Shown here: positions 33,156 to 44,466 of the stretch, one piece after another
Position numbering within the stretch: the stretch's first letter is position 1
How the letters are laid out: each line of letters begins with the position of its first letter
Assembly (NCBI GenBank): GCA_021018995.1
Contig: CM037584.1
Coordinates: 145,717,317 to 145,781,316, forward strand
Length of the DNA stretch: 64,000 nt
Reading direction: 5' to 3'
Source of the DNA: Chloranthus sessilifolius
Taxonomy: Eukaryota; Streptophyta; Magnoliopsida; Chloranthales; Chloranthaceae
The notes under the pieces: generated by a model
Seen by the model: the letters and a program-made list of their open reading frames with translations, nothing else
Told to the model about the DNA's origin: nothing
The model's database searches: none
Position numbers and translations under genes: made by a program

Positions 33156-35290
33156 TGTCACAACCGCAGATTTTTGAGATGAGTGCAGGGCACGCATACA
33201 CACATAGGTATATGTGTTTTACAAGGAGACCAAAACGACCCAAATACATTAAGTGTGTACGTGGGAAACACACTAGTATATCCCTAACTTTTAGATATAA
33301 AAGTGAAAGAGAGAGAGAGAGGAACCTTTACGTAACTCTATTCTAACCTAAATAGAGAGAAGGAGAATATAGAGAGAATGAAGAAAAGAGCCTGGTAGAG
33401 AACTAGGGTTCGTTGAGACTTAGGTCGGCAAAGGAGATCAGAGGAAAGGACGGGAGGAAGAACCAGGGAGGCCGGATAGCCTAGTAGATATTCAAATCAT
33501 AAATCGGACCTGTGCGTGATTCATCGTTAGAGGTACGTTAAAAACATGATAGATGCCTAGGAATGTTTTGAATAGTAGGAAAGATGTTGGATAAATGTTG
33601 CTTGTATGAGATTAGAAAAAAAAAAGTGGATGGAAATCTGTTCTCGATCGGATCGAGGGACAAATCATTGTTCCTCGCTCGAGCGGTCTAAAAAGGCTCG
33701 CTCGAGCGAGGATGAACAGAGAAAAATATGACTCTGGGCTCGCTCGAGCGGTCCCTAAAAACTAAAGGGGAGCTCGCTCGAGCGCCACGGTCATATTTTG
33801 AAAGTTCGATTTAACCGCTCGAGCGACCTCGATTTAACCGCTCGAGCGAGGTCAAGAGGCTCGGCGAGGTCAAGTGACCGCCGGCGAGATAATAATTAGT
33901 GCATGAAGCGAGGTCCGTGACCACTCAGATCTTGGTTTGCTAATATAAGAAATTTGGGTGTCATACACCCCAATGACCTTAGATCATTCTAAAACTATTT
34001 CTTTTTCAAATGTAGGTTGATGCATTATAACCCTCTAAGGGCGGGCGTGCCTTGAGATTCGTCGAGGTAGGGAATATTCTCGAAACATGTGCATTATTCT
34101 GTGAACTCATATACGCAGTATAGTCTATGTAAATAGTGTATATTCCATAAACCCTCATGATAAGGGTGTGTGTGTGTGTTACAATGTGGAAACTCCCGAG
34201 GTCCCTGTGGACGAGAAATAAAATAGAGCAAGTGGCATCCTGTGGATGCGTAAGAAAACAAACAGAGAAACAAAGGTAACGTGATAAGGCCTAATGTAAT
34301 ATATTTAGCACAATCACGGTGAATAACTATATGTAAAGCACATTGATATTTTTATTATTTAAGGTTGATTAGAATACCCCACCGACATGGCGGGATACCC
34401 ACGACTGACTCGGCAGGATATCCGTGACCGGTACGACGGCCAATCCGTACATTTATAACACATCCCAGGGATGTAGATTGAGAATAGACCCCGCCTATGA
34501 GGAAGGGGCTCAGCGATATTCCGGGGAATACATATAACAACTGTCTAGTTAGACGACGATGGCGGGTATTCCATCGGGGCTCGATGCTATATTGCTCGAG
34601 GACTACTTAAGTTAAGATTTAAGTGATTAGGCCAAATTCACAACCAAACTTATAAGGAGAATAAACAAATATGCTAAGTATTGGTGGAACCATTGGGTTA
34701 TTCTACTCAAAATGTTGTACATAAGTGATTTCTTGAAAATTCTATGTCTTTAGGTTACTTGACATATGTGTGAAGGATGATCTATATGTTCTTTTGTTTT
34801 CCCTACGAGCTAGGATGTAGCTCACCCTTAGACTATCGTCGCAGTCCGGGACTAGCTAAGAAAGACTTCGGAGAAGTTAATCCAAGGGCCTCGGTGTTCG
34901 TGGCCACGGAAGAGTGAACCTCCTCCCGAGGAATTCTTCTAGGAAACCCGCTGCATACTCTGAGAGTGAGTTGAGAGAGTATTATGTATGGCTTGGTATA
35001 TCGAGCCTCTTTATTTCGAATGCCTTAATTTCTGTCTCTTGATTAAACATCTAGGATGAATAATTATCATTTAACTTTTGGGTATGTCCTTATGTCCATG
35101 AATTGGCATGGGACAAGGACAGCCTTGCGAGACCAAATATATTATTTTGAGATTTCGATTTAGGGTAGCTACGTGTGCTTCAATTTCAGTTTTGGCTTGT
35201 ATATATCATTGTGTTGTAAAGGACCCAGGGCACGGCCTTGAAGGTCGTGCTGTTGGCACGGATTTCGGGATGCCGAAATTCGGGCTGTCA
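33156..35290 (+). repeat. Element C, right LTR
   Basis: 2135 bp, TGTCACAACCGCAG to CGGGCTGTCA. Palindromes CGCTCGAGCG are intact at 33676, 33699, 33741, 33775, 33816 and 33839. Intervals are 23, 42, 34, 41 and 23, close to multiples of the 22-bp phase of the internal array. The right flank is TTGGT, which does not match TTTCA on the left side of the element. Confidence 0.9.
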
Positions 35291-36729
35291 TTGGTGTGGG
35301 GCCCTTTTGTGTGCCATAGCTGGGTCAGAGCTGTAGTGAGAGATGGACCTTCTTGTAGAGAACTTTAGGGTGGATTTCTGCACTATGGCTGCTTATTACT
35401 ACTATCTACAAAACATGCTCAACAAGCACTTATTAGCCAACTCATAGGTCTATCAAAGCTCATGTTAAGGGGTGAAAAGTAGTACTTTTCACTGATTAAT
35501 ACACCCCCAAACCTAAGCTTTGCTAGTCCCTGAGCAAAGAAAAGATAAAGAGAATTAAAATGCCACTTTTGTAGGGAGCACAGATGCATTTAGCATATGC
35601 ATCAAGCCTTTTAAACCCCTAGGTGATCCCTAGTGGGGGAGTGAAGTCTCCTGAGGGTTTTCAGTGAAGGTACCCACAAACTTCTTCAATAAAATAAGTT
35701 AATACTCATGCAACATGCTAAAACAGAGTTTAAGTAAATAAAATGAATTCCACACCATTTCCATTCAATTTTAGAGGATTTTCAACATAAAAATTACCAG
35801 TTCAAAACATGAAATTCTGCTGTAATTCATTCATCATCAATCAGTTCATGTCAAGGCATTGTGTCTGAAAATTAATGCATAGCTCACCTTTAATTTAAGA
35901 ATTCAGCTCTGATAATACCCCAAATCTTTTATTTCAGACCCAAATCTTACCAGGGTTGTTCACTCACAATAAAATAGAAGGGCGTATCATTTCACACAGC
36001 TCAAGAGTAGTTACAGCCCTCAAATAGGACTGCAAGCATGAGCATAGGCATTGCTCTAGTTTCTGAAATTTCTAATTCTTTTCACCATAGATCAAACAAA
36101 TTCTCATCTCCACATGACAGCTCAATCTATTTCAGATCAGTAAGGTCTTTTTATTGGGTTGTAATGTGGCTTATGTGTGAGGTTTCTAGAAGAATAAAGG
36201 AGTAAAAGGATTCAAATTGAGAAATCAGTAAAGTAAGGGGTTGATTCATGACTTCACCTTCTTCATTTCAGCACCTCTTCATTTTCTTTTTGAATTTTCA
36301 TACTTGAAGTGATCAACTTCTTATCTTTTTGTAGATTTTCAAGTGAAGTGACTTCTCTTTTCTTTTTTTTTCATTTTTTCATTTTTTTTTTCATTTTTTT
36401 TATATTTTTCTCCATTTTTCTTTTTATGGGCTGGAATGCCACAATTCCATCAAATGTGCTTCCTTCTTTTTCAACCAAATTTTAAACCGTGCTCCTCTAA
36501 CCTCACTTCTCCTTCTATCTCCCGATTCCTCAGATTAAGGGTGAGCTGAAACAGGTCAAAAGGTTTTGGGTTCAAATTTTCTGGTTTTCATCAAAGAAAA
36601 TTAGGACTTTTAAGGCTCAAGTGGTGTGTATCAAGGGCAGTTCAAAGGTGAGACATTTTAAGCTCAAACTGTCCATGGGATGGCCTTACTTCATGTCCTC
36701 ACTATCATGCATGCTGTCAAGCTGTTTCA
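35291..36729 (-). repeat. Element B segment, copy 2 of the 1.43-kb direct repeat
   Basis: Starts TTGGTGTGGGGCCC directly after C's right LTR and ends CTGTTTCA, continuing into ACTCGG at 36730. It repeats 22410-23834 with about ten base changes. It carries a second copy of the first 211 bp of B's LTR (35291-35501) and of B's PPT. Confidence 0.9.
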
Positions 36730-38619
36730 ACTCGGATTTGCCTAACTTCTTGTGATCGAAACTAGATCCAATCAGTCCTTAGAGCAGAAAAATTGCCAAG
36801 ACACTCTTCAAAGAAAATTTTTCAGGCCCAAATCTCACTGGGTATGACCTTCCATCAAATTTTCTGAGGTGCATCCTTACACTTTTCTCTCATTTCAGGT
36901 TCACTAAACATCTATTTTCTGACAATTCTTAACATTTGCTTCATGAAGAATGTTAGACTATAGCTCATTTCAGTTTTTAAAAGTTTTTTTTTTTTTTTTT
37001 TTAATTTCCCCTTTTCCAAAATTCAGGTGGGAAATCACTTTATTTTCAAAAAATTTCCAACATAGCATAGCTGCACTAGCATTAACTCATTTCATTGGCA
37101 CACCTGCCACACCCCCAAACCTAAACTAAATAGTGTCCTCACTGTTTTAACAACCATCACAAAAAGAGACTACTAACAAGGTATTTCATTATAAATGTGA
37201 CAAAACAGCGATTACAAAGCAAATGCACGACAAATATGAGAATAAGATCAATATATTGGCAAAATATTCATCTGCAGACAAAAAGATTCTTCCTCCTGGC
37301 TCAGGGATATCCTCAACCTGCTTCATGTGGAAGAGGAACTGCAAGCCAGGAGGGGGGGAAAGAAAAGGAAAAGGAAGAAAAGAAGAAAATAAGAGTCAGG
37401 GGGCGGGTGGTGGAGTAGCTGAAGAAGATGGGGGTGGTGATGCAGGTGGTTCGGTCTTCTGCCTCTTCTTCTTTCTCTTTTCTTCTTTTTTCTCCTCAGC
37501 GAGGATTTGTTGCACTTCTTCGTACTCATCCCATAAAAATTACAAGGAATCAGGCTCGACTGGTGGTGGCGGTGGTGGCCAGACGGGGGTAGAACTTGGT
37601 CGGCAAGTCTTTGGGTTTATCGTCGGCCATGATTGAGGTTATGGAAGGGCTGAAGAGTTCAGGAGGGAATGGATGTGAAAGGATTGGATGAGGCTGATAT
37701 TTAAAGCGCATGGCCAGTGGAATATGAATCGGTATAATAAATTGTTCGCATTCTTCCAAGCTTAATTGTTGAAAATGAAAGTGGAAATAAATAGAGCGGT
37801 GGTTGTTGTATGGGAAATAGAACACGGACTGCATGTTGAGCTATTTTTAGCAATGGTGGTTAAGTCAAGGAAGTATGCGCAATGAATGTTGAGACCCCGA
37901 TTTGTGGATAAGGATGAAAATGCGCTCCGACAGGGTTGGCTTGTAACAGCGACAAATGAGTAAGAGAGAGCTAGGGTTTGCAGTAGGTGTTGAATGGAGG
38001 AGACTGACCTAACGATAGGTTTATAAAGGATGAAAAACGAGTTCGATAGGATGAGCTGAGTGATTTTGATAGGATAAATTGAATGATTTCGATAGGATAA
38101 AGCGTCCTATCGATATAAAAGTACAGCGTGCAGATGGAATACTTCGATAGGTCAATCCTTCTTATCGATAGGTTCATGACATGTATGATTTATCCGTTCG
38201 ATAGGTTTCCGATGAGTATCCAGAACCTATCGAAAACTTCTTTTTGACCTTTTGAACTTATCAAAAAGCTGTTTTCACCTATCGACAAGTCTCCGTGCCT
38301 ATCGAAGTTCTCAAATGACCTATCAAAATCATCAAATGACCTGTCGAAAATATCAAATGACCTATCAGAAGGTCTCATATGCACATAAAAACAACATTTT
38401 TGTGTTGTCTTCAGCCTCAGCACCCAGCAAACTCATTAGCTATGCTTCCATTCACTATGTTTTTATTATTTACACACTCCCATGGTCCCTGAACTATTGG
38501 CCAGATTGAGATGATGACCTAATCCCAGTAACTTTATTGAACACAACAAAACAAAACTGAGCAAAATCAAACTATGGTACATATGATACAAACGAAAATC
38601 ATGTATAACTTGGAGGGTC
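36730..38619 (-). mobile_element. Element B 3' non-coding region
   Basis: The region lies between pol and the 3' LTR on the minus strand. It contains a second purine-rich block (AGGTTTGGGGGTGTGGCAGG read on minus near 37110) that A shares at 16405. No envelope-like ORF as in some Athila elements is recognisable; ORFs at 37200-37830 are Lys/Arg- or His-rich low-complexity frames. The motif array at 38040-38370 is listed separately. Confidence 0.6.
38040..38372 (-). repeat. Periodic CCTATCGA array in element B
   Basis: CCTATCGA or CCTGTCGA/CCTATCAA words start at 38278, 38298, 38319, 38340 and 38361, steps of 20, 21, 21 and 21 bp. Further words (TTCGATAGG, CCTATCGATA) lie at 38040-38240 in both orientations. 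The strict period produces a seven-residue protein repeat (DRSFDIF-like) in an overlapping minus-strand frame. This is an effect of the DNA repeat, not evidence for a gene. Confidence 0.85.
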
Positions 38620-39075
38620 CTAAAGATCAATGGTCTCCTCAGGTGCACAAATTTTTTCAACACAAATTTTTAACCTTTGGCCATTGACTTTCATGACCCT
38701 ACCATCTTTAGAGTCCTTGATTTCTACAACTCCAGATGGGGACACATGTAAGACTGTGTAAGGCCCATCCCATCTGGAATGCAATTTGCCTGGAAAGAGT
38801 TTCAATCTTGAATTGAATAACCATACCTTGGCACCTATTTTAAATTCTTTCTGCAACAAGTGCTTGTCATGAAAGGCCTTGGTTTTGTCTTTGTAAATCC
38901 TTACATTTGAATATGCTTCCATCCTCAACTCCTCAAGTTCAACTATTTGCAATTTCCTGTTCACACCAGCAGAGGTTAAGTCAGAATTTAATGTTTTAAT
39001 GGCCCAATATGCTCTATGTTTCAACTCAACAGGCAAATGACATGCCTTGTCATACACTAACCTGAATGGGGACAT
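38620..39075 (-). CDS. Element B integrase C-terminal part
   Basis: A 151-residue frame: [29 protein letters not shown], then [36 protein letters not shown]. These are the conserved C-terminal integrase blocks of Athila-type Ty3 elements; no chromodomain follows, as expected for this lineage. It is separated from the catalytic core by one stop/frame break at about 39076. Confidence 0.85.
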   Translation of the reverse strand: MSPFRLVYDKACHLPVELKHRAYWAIKTLNSDLTSAGVNRKLQIVELEELRMEAYSNVRIYKDKTKAFHDKHLLQKEFKIGAKVWLFNSRLKLFPGKLHSRWDGPYTVLHVSPSGVVEIKDSKDGRVMKVNGQRLKICVEKICAPEETIDL

Positions 39076-39077
39076 CC

Positions 39078-39700
39078 CTATGGGGTTTTATAGGCAGTCC
39101 TATATGCCCACAAGGCATCTGGCAATTTTATGGACCAATCCCTCCTATCAACTCGCACAGTCTTCTCTAGGATGTGTTTGATTTCTCTGTTAGAAATCTC
39201 TACTTGCCCACTGGTTTGTGGGTGGTAGGGAGTAGCAACTCTGTGGGTCACAGAGTATTTTTCCAACAGTTTTGCAAAAGGTTTGTTGCAAAAATGGCTA
39301 CCTCCAGCACTAATGATAGCTTTGGAGGCGCCAAACCTAGAGAAGATGTTTTCTTTTAAGAACTTGATGACAACCTTGTAGTCATTTGTTCTTGTAGCTA
39401 TGGCCTCTACCCATTTGGACACATAGTCCACAGCTACAAGAATGAAATTATAACCATAGGAGGGGGGAAAAGGTTCCATTAAATCAATTCCCCATATGTC
39501 AAATAGTTCAACAACAAGCACAGGTTGCAGGGGCATTGAGTTTCTCTTTGTAATACTTCCCATTTGCTGGCATTTAGGACAGGCTTTGGAGTGTTGTATG
39601 GCATCCTTGAACAGAGTGGGCCAATAGAAACCAGATTGGAGCACCTTTGCAGCAGTCTTGTTGCCACTGAAATAGCCCCCACAAGCCTATTCATGACACA
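39078..39700 (-). pseudogene. Element B integrase core with altered catalytic residue
   Basis: The zinc-binding N-part (CHE, stop, [21 protein letters not shown]) lacks one of the usual His residues and has a stop. The core frame begins at 39644 with D54 (WGIDLMEPF) and E149 (GQVEISNRE). The position of the second catalytic Asp holds Ala (IISAGGSHF, residue 113, exactly 35 residues before the Glu). Integrase of this copy would therefore be dead even without frame breaks. Upstream (39700-39888) the link to RNase H is weakly conserved. Confidence 0.85.
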
Positions 39701-39887
39701 TGGTTAGAATATTTTCGAACTCAGTTTCAGGTATACATCTTCTTATTACCTGGTCTGCATAATATTTAAAAAGGTAAGGATCCTCCCACATGTAATATCG
39801 AATCTGTGAAAAGAACAGGCTTCGATCATCCTTACAGCAATGTGGGGGTATCCTTCCCACAGCCAGATAGTTTACTATATTGGCAAA

Positions 39888-40322
39888 CTAGGGCATACTT
39901 ATCTCTACAGTAAAAAGCTGCTCATCTGGGAAAGAGTCATTGATGGGCAAGCTCTCTATATCCGCATGTGGAATCCTTGACAAGTGGTCTACAACCACAT
40001 TTTCAACCCCCTTCTTGTCTTTGATTTCCAAGTTGAATTCCTGTAAAAGAAGAATCCATCTAATTAGTCTGGCTTTGGCCTCCTTCTTAGACAAGAGGTA
40101 TTTTAAGGCTGAATGGTCAGTGAATACAGTGATCTTGGATCCTAACACATATGATCTAAACTTTTCTAAAGCAAATACAATGGCTAGCAGCTCCTTTTCA
40201 GTCGTGGTGTAATTCAATTGAGCATCAACCATTGATTTACTAGCATATGCCACCACACATGGTGCTTTGTCTCTCCTTTGTCCCAGCACTACACCAATGG
40301 CAAAGTTTGATGCATCACACAT
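39888..40322 (-). CDS. Element B RNase H domain
   Basis: A 144-residue frame with [76 protein letters not shown] and VVDHLSR. Asp, Glu, Asp and Asp expected for catalysis are visible. It degrades the RNA strand of the RNA/DNA hybrid. It follows the RT frame with only a frame break between. Confidence 0.9.
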   Translation of the reverse strand: MCDASNFAIGVVLGQRRDKAPCVVAYASKSMVDAQLNYTTTEKELLAIVFALEKFRSYVLGSKITVFTDHSALKYLLSKKEAKARLIRWILLLQEFNLEIKDKKGVENVVVDHLSRIPHADIESLPINDSFPDEQLFTVEISMP

Positions 40323-40326
40323 CAGC

Positions 40327-41523
40327 TCAAATGACAGAAAAATTAGGAGCTTGCAATATAGGAGCAGTAGTCAAACAGGTTTTTAGAAGTTTAAAAGCAG
40401 CTAGGCATTCCTCATTGAGTACAAATGGAACCTCTTGGCACAGCAAGTGACAAAGAGGCTTAGAAATTTTGCTGAAGTCTTTGATGAACCTCCTGTAAAA
40501 ACCAGCATGGCCTAAGAATGACCTGACTTGTTTGACAGTTTTGGGAGGGGAAAAATGTGCTATTAGGTCAATTTTAGCTTGATCACCCTCTATTCCTCTT
40601 TGGGAAACAACATGTCCTGGGACAGTTCCTTGAGTCACCATAAAATGACTCTTGTCCCAACTCAGAACCAGGTTGATCTCCTCACACCTTTGCAGTACAA
40701 GGCTGAGATGGTGCAGGCATTGGCTAAAATCATCCCCAAAAATAGAGAAATCATCCATAAAAATCTCTAAAAACTTGTCAATCATGTCAGAAGAGATAGA
40801 ATACATGCATCTTTGAAAAGTGGCAGGTGCATTACATAGTCCAAATGGCATCCTTCTGTGTGCAAAGGTTCCAAATGGACAAGTGAAGGTGGTTTTCTCT
40901 TGATCCTACGGGTAAATAGGAATCTGGTTGTACCCTGAATAACCATCAAGAAAATAGTAAAAACCCTTACCTGTCAACTTATCTAAGATCTTATCTATAA
41001 AGGGCAATGGAAAGTGATCTTTATTGATTTTCTCATTGAGCTTGTGATAGTGTATGCATACCCTCCAACCAGTGGTCTATCTAGTTGGAATCAACGCACC
41101 CGAGTCTACTTGAACGACTGTGATCCCAGATTTCTTGGGCACCACCTGAGTAGGTGCCACCCATTGAGATTCTAAGATGGGGTAAATGACCCCAGCATCA
41201 AGGAGTTTAACTACTTCCTTTATTACAACTTCCTGCATGTGTGGGTTGAATTTCCTTTGCATCTCTCTAGAAGGTTTAGAACTTTCTTTAAGATGGATTT
41301 TGTGCATACACACTGCTAGATTTATCCTTCCCAAATCAGCAATAGTCCACCCTATTGCTCTCTTATGCCTACTTAGCACACAAAGCAATTCTTCTTCCTG
41401 CTCAAGGGTGAGGGAAGAAGAAATTATCACTGACAGTTTGTGATTGGCCTCTAAAAAGGCATATTTCAAAGATTTTGGGAGTTGCTTCAATTCCACATCT
41501 GGGGGACTGATAAGTGAAGGCAA
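40327..41523 (-). pseudogene. Element B reverse transcriptase (broken)
   Basis: Athila-type RT in two main frames. 41523-41077 has the linker and first blocks (LPKSLKYAFLEANHKLSVII, HKRAIGWTIADLGRI, GVIYPILESQWVAPTQVVPK). 40851-40327 continues MPFGLCNAPATFQRCM, the catalytic box FMDD at residues 31-34 of that frame (about 40761-40750), FLGHAGFYRRFIKDFSKI and LLCQEVPFV. Between them (40852-41076) the blocks around DGYSGYNQI survive with stops (STILMVIQGTTRFLFT frame). Catalytic Asp are kept. Confidence 0.88.
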
Positions 41524-42227
41524 TAGGGTTCCTTAGAAGGTGGTGGAAGGGGTAATAGAGCAGGAGTCCATGGGTGGTGCTTTGCTGGCTCTGCTTCAGA
41601 ATTGACATTTTTCACGTGCTCAAGCTCAGGTGTGAGAGCTTTCTCTTTCCCAGTTTCATTCCATACCTCATCAAAAACATTACACAAATCAGTACCATGC
41701 AACAGCTGAGGCAGAGTTTCTTGCACAAACTCATCCAGCACATCAATGGAGAAACATTCCTCACTCTCTAAGTGGGGTTGATGAGCTGCATCATACACAT
41801 TCAGCTTGACTTTCATATTACCAAAACATACTTCCATGATCCCTAATCTACATTGTATGCAAGCATTTGCAGTGGCCAAAAAGGGCCTACCTAAGATCAC
41901 AGGGATAGAAGTAGAACTCCTACTTGGCTTCATATCTAGCACCAGAAAATCAGCAAGATAAAAGAATTTATCAACCCCAACTAAGACATCTTCAATGATC
42001 CTCACAGGCTTCCTTTCAGATCTATCAGCTAGTTGCAAGACCACATGTGTGGGCCTCAACTCTCCTAAACCCAGCTTCTCATACACTGAATATGGAAGCA
42101 AATTTATACTAGCTCCCAGATCTAACAAGGCCTTTTCAATGGTATGATCCCTAATGATGCAGGAGATAGTGAGGACTCCAGGGTCTTGGAGTTTGGTTGG
42201 GGTGGCAATAGTCAATATCTGTTTCAC
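41487..42227 (-). CDS. Element B protease region
   Basis: A 246-residue frame with LLDLGASINLLPYSVYEKLG (DLGA active site), LQLADRSERKPVRIIEDVLV, and SIPVILGRPFLATANACI, the Athila-type retroviral-like protease. A variable linker rich in Glu and Pro follows. It overlaps slightly with the next frame of RT. It would cleave the gag-pol precursor. Confidence 0.88.
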   Translation of the reverse strand: MKQILTIATPTKLQDPGVLTISCIIRDHTIEKALLDLGASINLLPYSVYEKLGLGELRPTHVVLQLADRSERKPVRIIEDVLVGVDKFFYLADFLVLDMKPSRSSTSIPVILGRPFLATANACIQCRLGIMEVCFGNMKVKLNVYDAAHQPHLESEECFSIDVLDEFVQETLPQLLHGTDLCNVFDEVWNETGKEKALTPELEHVKNVNSEAEPAKHHPWTPALLPLPPPSKEPYCLHLSVPQMWN

Positions 42228-42299
42228 TTTTTCTGCTAAAAAGACTTTCTTGGATAAATGTATCCTTGATTGTCTTTTGTGGGTGCACAGGTCTTTTAA

Positions 42300-44030
42300 A
42301 AACTTGGCATAGGCTGGAACCTACTTGATTGCATCAAGGAGAGGCAGGTTAATCTTCACTTGCTTAAAGGTTTCCATCATTTCCTCTATTTTGGCATGCC
42401 CTTTATCAAAAGGGGGAGGTGCTTGCATTGCCCTAGGAAATGGCAAATGTGGGACTGCTCCCTCATTTATAGCCTTTGCCAACTCATCATCTCTTTTTTT
42501 TGTTTTATTTTTTTCTTGAGGATCATCACTATCCTTTTTATTCATCATGGGTTGCTCCTATTGCACTTTCTCTTTAACCACCTCTTTCTCTTTTTCTGAA
42601 TTTCTCAAAGGCCCACAGCCTACATGATTATCTACCAACCTTTCACTTATCAATGTGGTGACAGATTTGGCTTTCTCATGGGAAGAAGAAACTTCACCTA
42701 CCACATATTATCTCCTTGGGTTGTCTATGGGTTGGCTAGGCAGCCTCCCTTCCTCTCTCTTGGCTAAAGCATTAGATAGCTGACCAAGATGGTCTTCTAT
42801 CTTTTTAATGTTTTAACTATGAGAATGCACAGTCTGAGACAAGGATCCTAAGTTCTGTAATAAGGCCAGAACTTGTTCCTCAAAAGAAGATGATCTAGCA
42901 GCTGAAGGGGGTGCAGATTGCTGCATAGGCTGAGCCATAGGTTGGGCCATAGGCTGTTGGTATTGAGGCCTTGGGAAGTAATTCTAGTGGTATGGCTAAG
43001 CATTCTTATAAGGCATAGGCTGCTATGGCTGCTGCTGCTGGTTTTGAAAGCCATCTTGTCTCCACCTGAAGTTGGGGTAGTTTCTCCATTGGTAACCAGC
43101 AGTAGGTTGTTGCCCATAAGATTGAGTGGAAGCCACATGCTCCATCACAAAGTCTAGAAATTGAACAGCTGAAGGGCATTCCTCAAGGGAGTGAGTGGGG
43201 GACTGGCATATAACACATGCCTCCTCCACTTTAGCAATTGTGGGTGACTGCATTGCTCCCATGAGCTTGTCATATTTCTGAGTCAAACTGTCCACTTTAT
43301 TTTCCAAATCATTGTGACCACTTACCTCATACAATTTTCCTCTTGTGTTATTTTCTTTTACTAGTCTAGGAGTGTCCCAATCCCTGGACAATGTCTCTCT
43401 CTGCATGGAGTTCTCACTGATAATGTCAAACAACTCTCAAGCCTCCTTAGCAGTTTTGTGGAGGTAAGTACCTCCGTAAAAGGCATCGACCATATCCCTG
43501 CTTTTGGAATCAATCCCTTGATAGAAACTTTGGACAAGTTTTCATTCAGGGATTTGATGAGGACATTTCTTGAGGAGTTCTTTGAATCTCTCCCAAGCTT
43601 GGTGAAAATTCTCAGTTGGATCTTGAGCAAATGAGATAATGCCCTTCCTCAACTGGCTTGTCTTGGACATGGGAAAAAATTTAGCCAAAAACTGACATTG
43701 AAGGTCACTCCAGGACTGAATGTTGTTGATTGGGAGCATTGATAACTAAGTCCTGGTCCTATCCTTTAGTGAAAAAGGAAAGAGTCTCATCCTGGTTGCT
43801 TCCTCCCCCAAACCTGTGATATTGAATGTAGTGCACAGTCCTAGAAATTCATCAATGTGCTTATATGGGTCTTCTTTGGTCAGGCCATGGAATGAGGGTA
43901 ACATTTGGATTATGGATGACTTGATCTCATAGTTCCCTTGAGCAGCTGGGAATTGAATACAGAAGGGAGAATTGTAAACCCCTGGTGCATTGAATTCCTT
44001 CAAGGTTCTAGGTTGCTGTTGCTCACCCAT
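42300..44030 (-). pseudogene. Element B gag (several stops)
   Basis: Start at 44030: MGEQQQPRTLKEFNAPGVYN, then SSIIQMLPSFHGLTKEDPYK, HIDEFLGLC, RLFPFSLKDRT, stop. It then continues SWSDLQCQFLAKFFPMSKT, FHQAWERFKELLKKCPHQIP. A Cys-containing segment (ACVICQSPTHSLEECP near 43215) looks like the degenerate zinc knuckle. A Gln/Pro-rich part (43000-43080) and a Lys/Glu-rich part (42330-42600) follow. Stops occur near 43745, 43540, 43440 and several more. The order is that of Athila-type capsid proteins. Confidence 0.87.
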
Positions 44031-44442
44031 TTCAGCAAATCCAGGTGCAGCAGATGTGGGTGAAATTTGTTTAGTCCTAAGGATTCTTTCAATATTTGGA
44101 TTTAATGAAACAATCTGAGGATTGAGAGTTCTCCTTCCAAATATACACCACTCACAATCTTAATGCACACACAATGCACAACCAATTTATCACAAAAATC
44201 AGGAATCAACACAATACAAATCCACAGATTAGAAAAATAAAAGGAGTAGAGGAATGCAAACTTTAGCACAGCCTCCAACACAATGTTCCTCTATATGCAC
44301 AGCTTCCAATCTGTTAAAAATAATAAAACTACTATAAAATAGTAGAAATTTCAACAGCAGTTAGTGGAAAACTAAACAATCTATTGCAAATCTACAATCT
44401 ATGCTAAAATAAACTTAGATCTACCAATTTCAAGCACACATT

Positions 44443-44460
44443 TCCCCAGCAGCGGTGCCA
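44443..44460 (-). promoter_or_regulatory. Primer binding site of element B
   Basis: On the minus strand TGGCACCGCTGCTGGGGA follows the LTR end by six bases, the same position and nearly the same sequence as in element A (14805). The G-to-A in the GCGCC core is a CpG-type change. Confidence 0.75.
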
Positions 44461-44466
44461 AAAACT

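Noticed and set aside
37197-37834. Possible envelope-like ORF after B's pol
   Set aside because: Lys/Arg/His-rich low-complexity frames without signal peptide or membrane segment; no similarity to Athila envelope-like proteins recognised.
38190-38509. ORFs with a repeated DRSFDIF-type seven-residue unit
   Set aside because: Produced by the 21-bp DNA period; frames on both strands are open for the same reason, no gene is supported.
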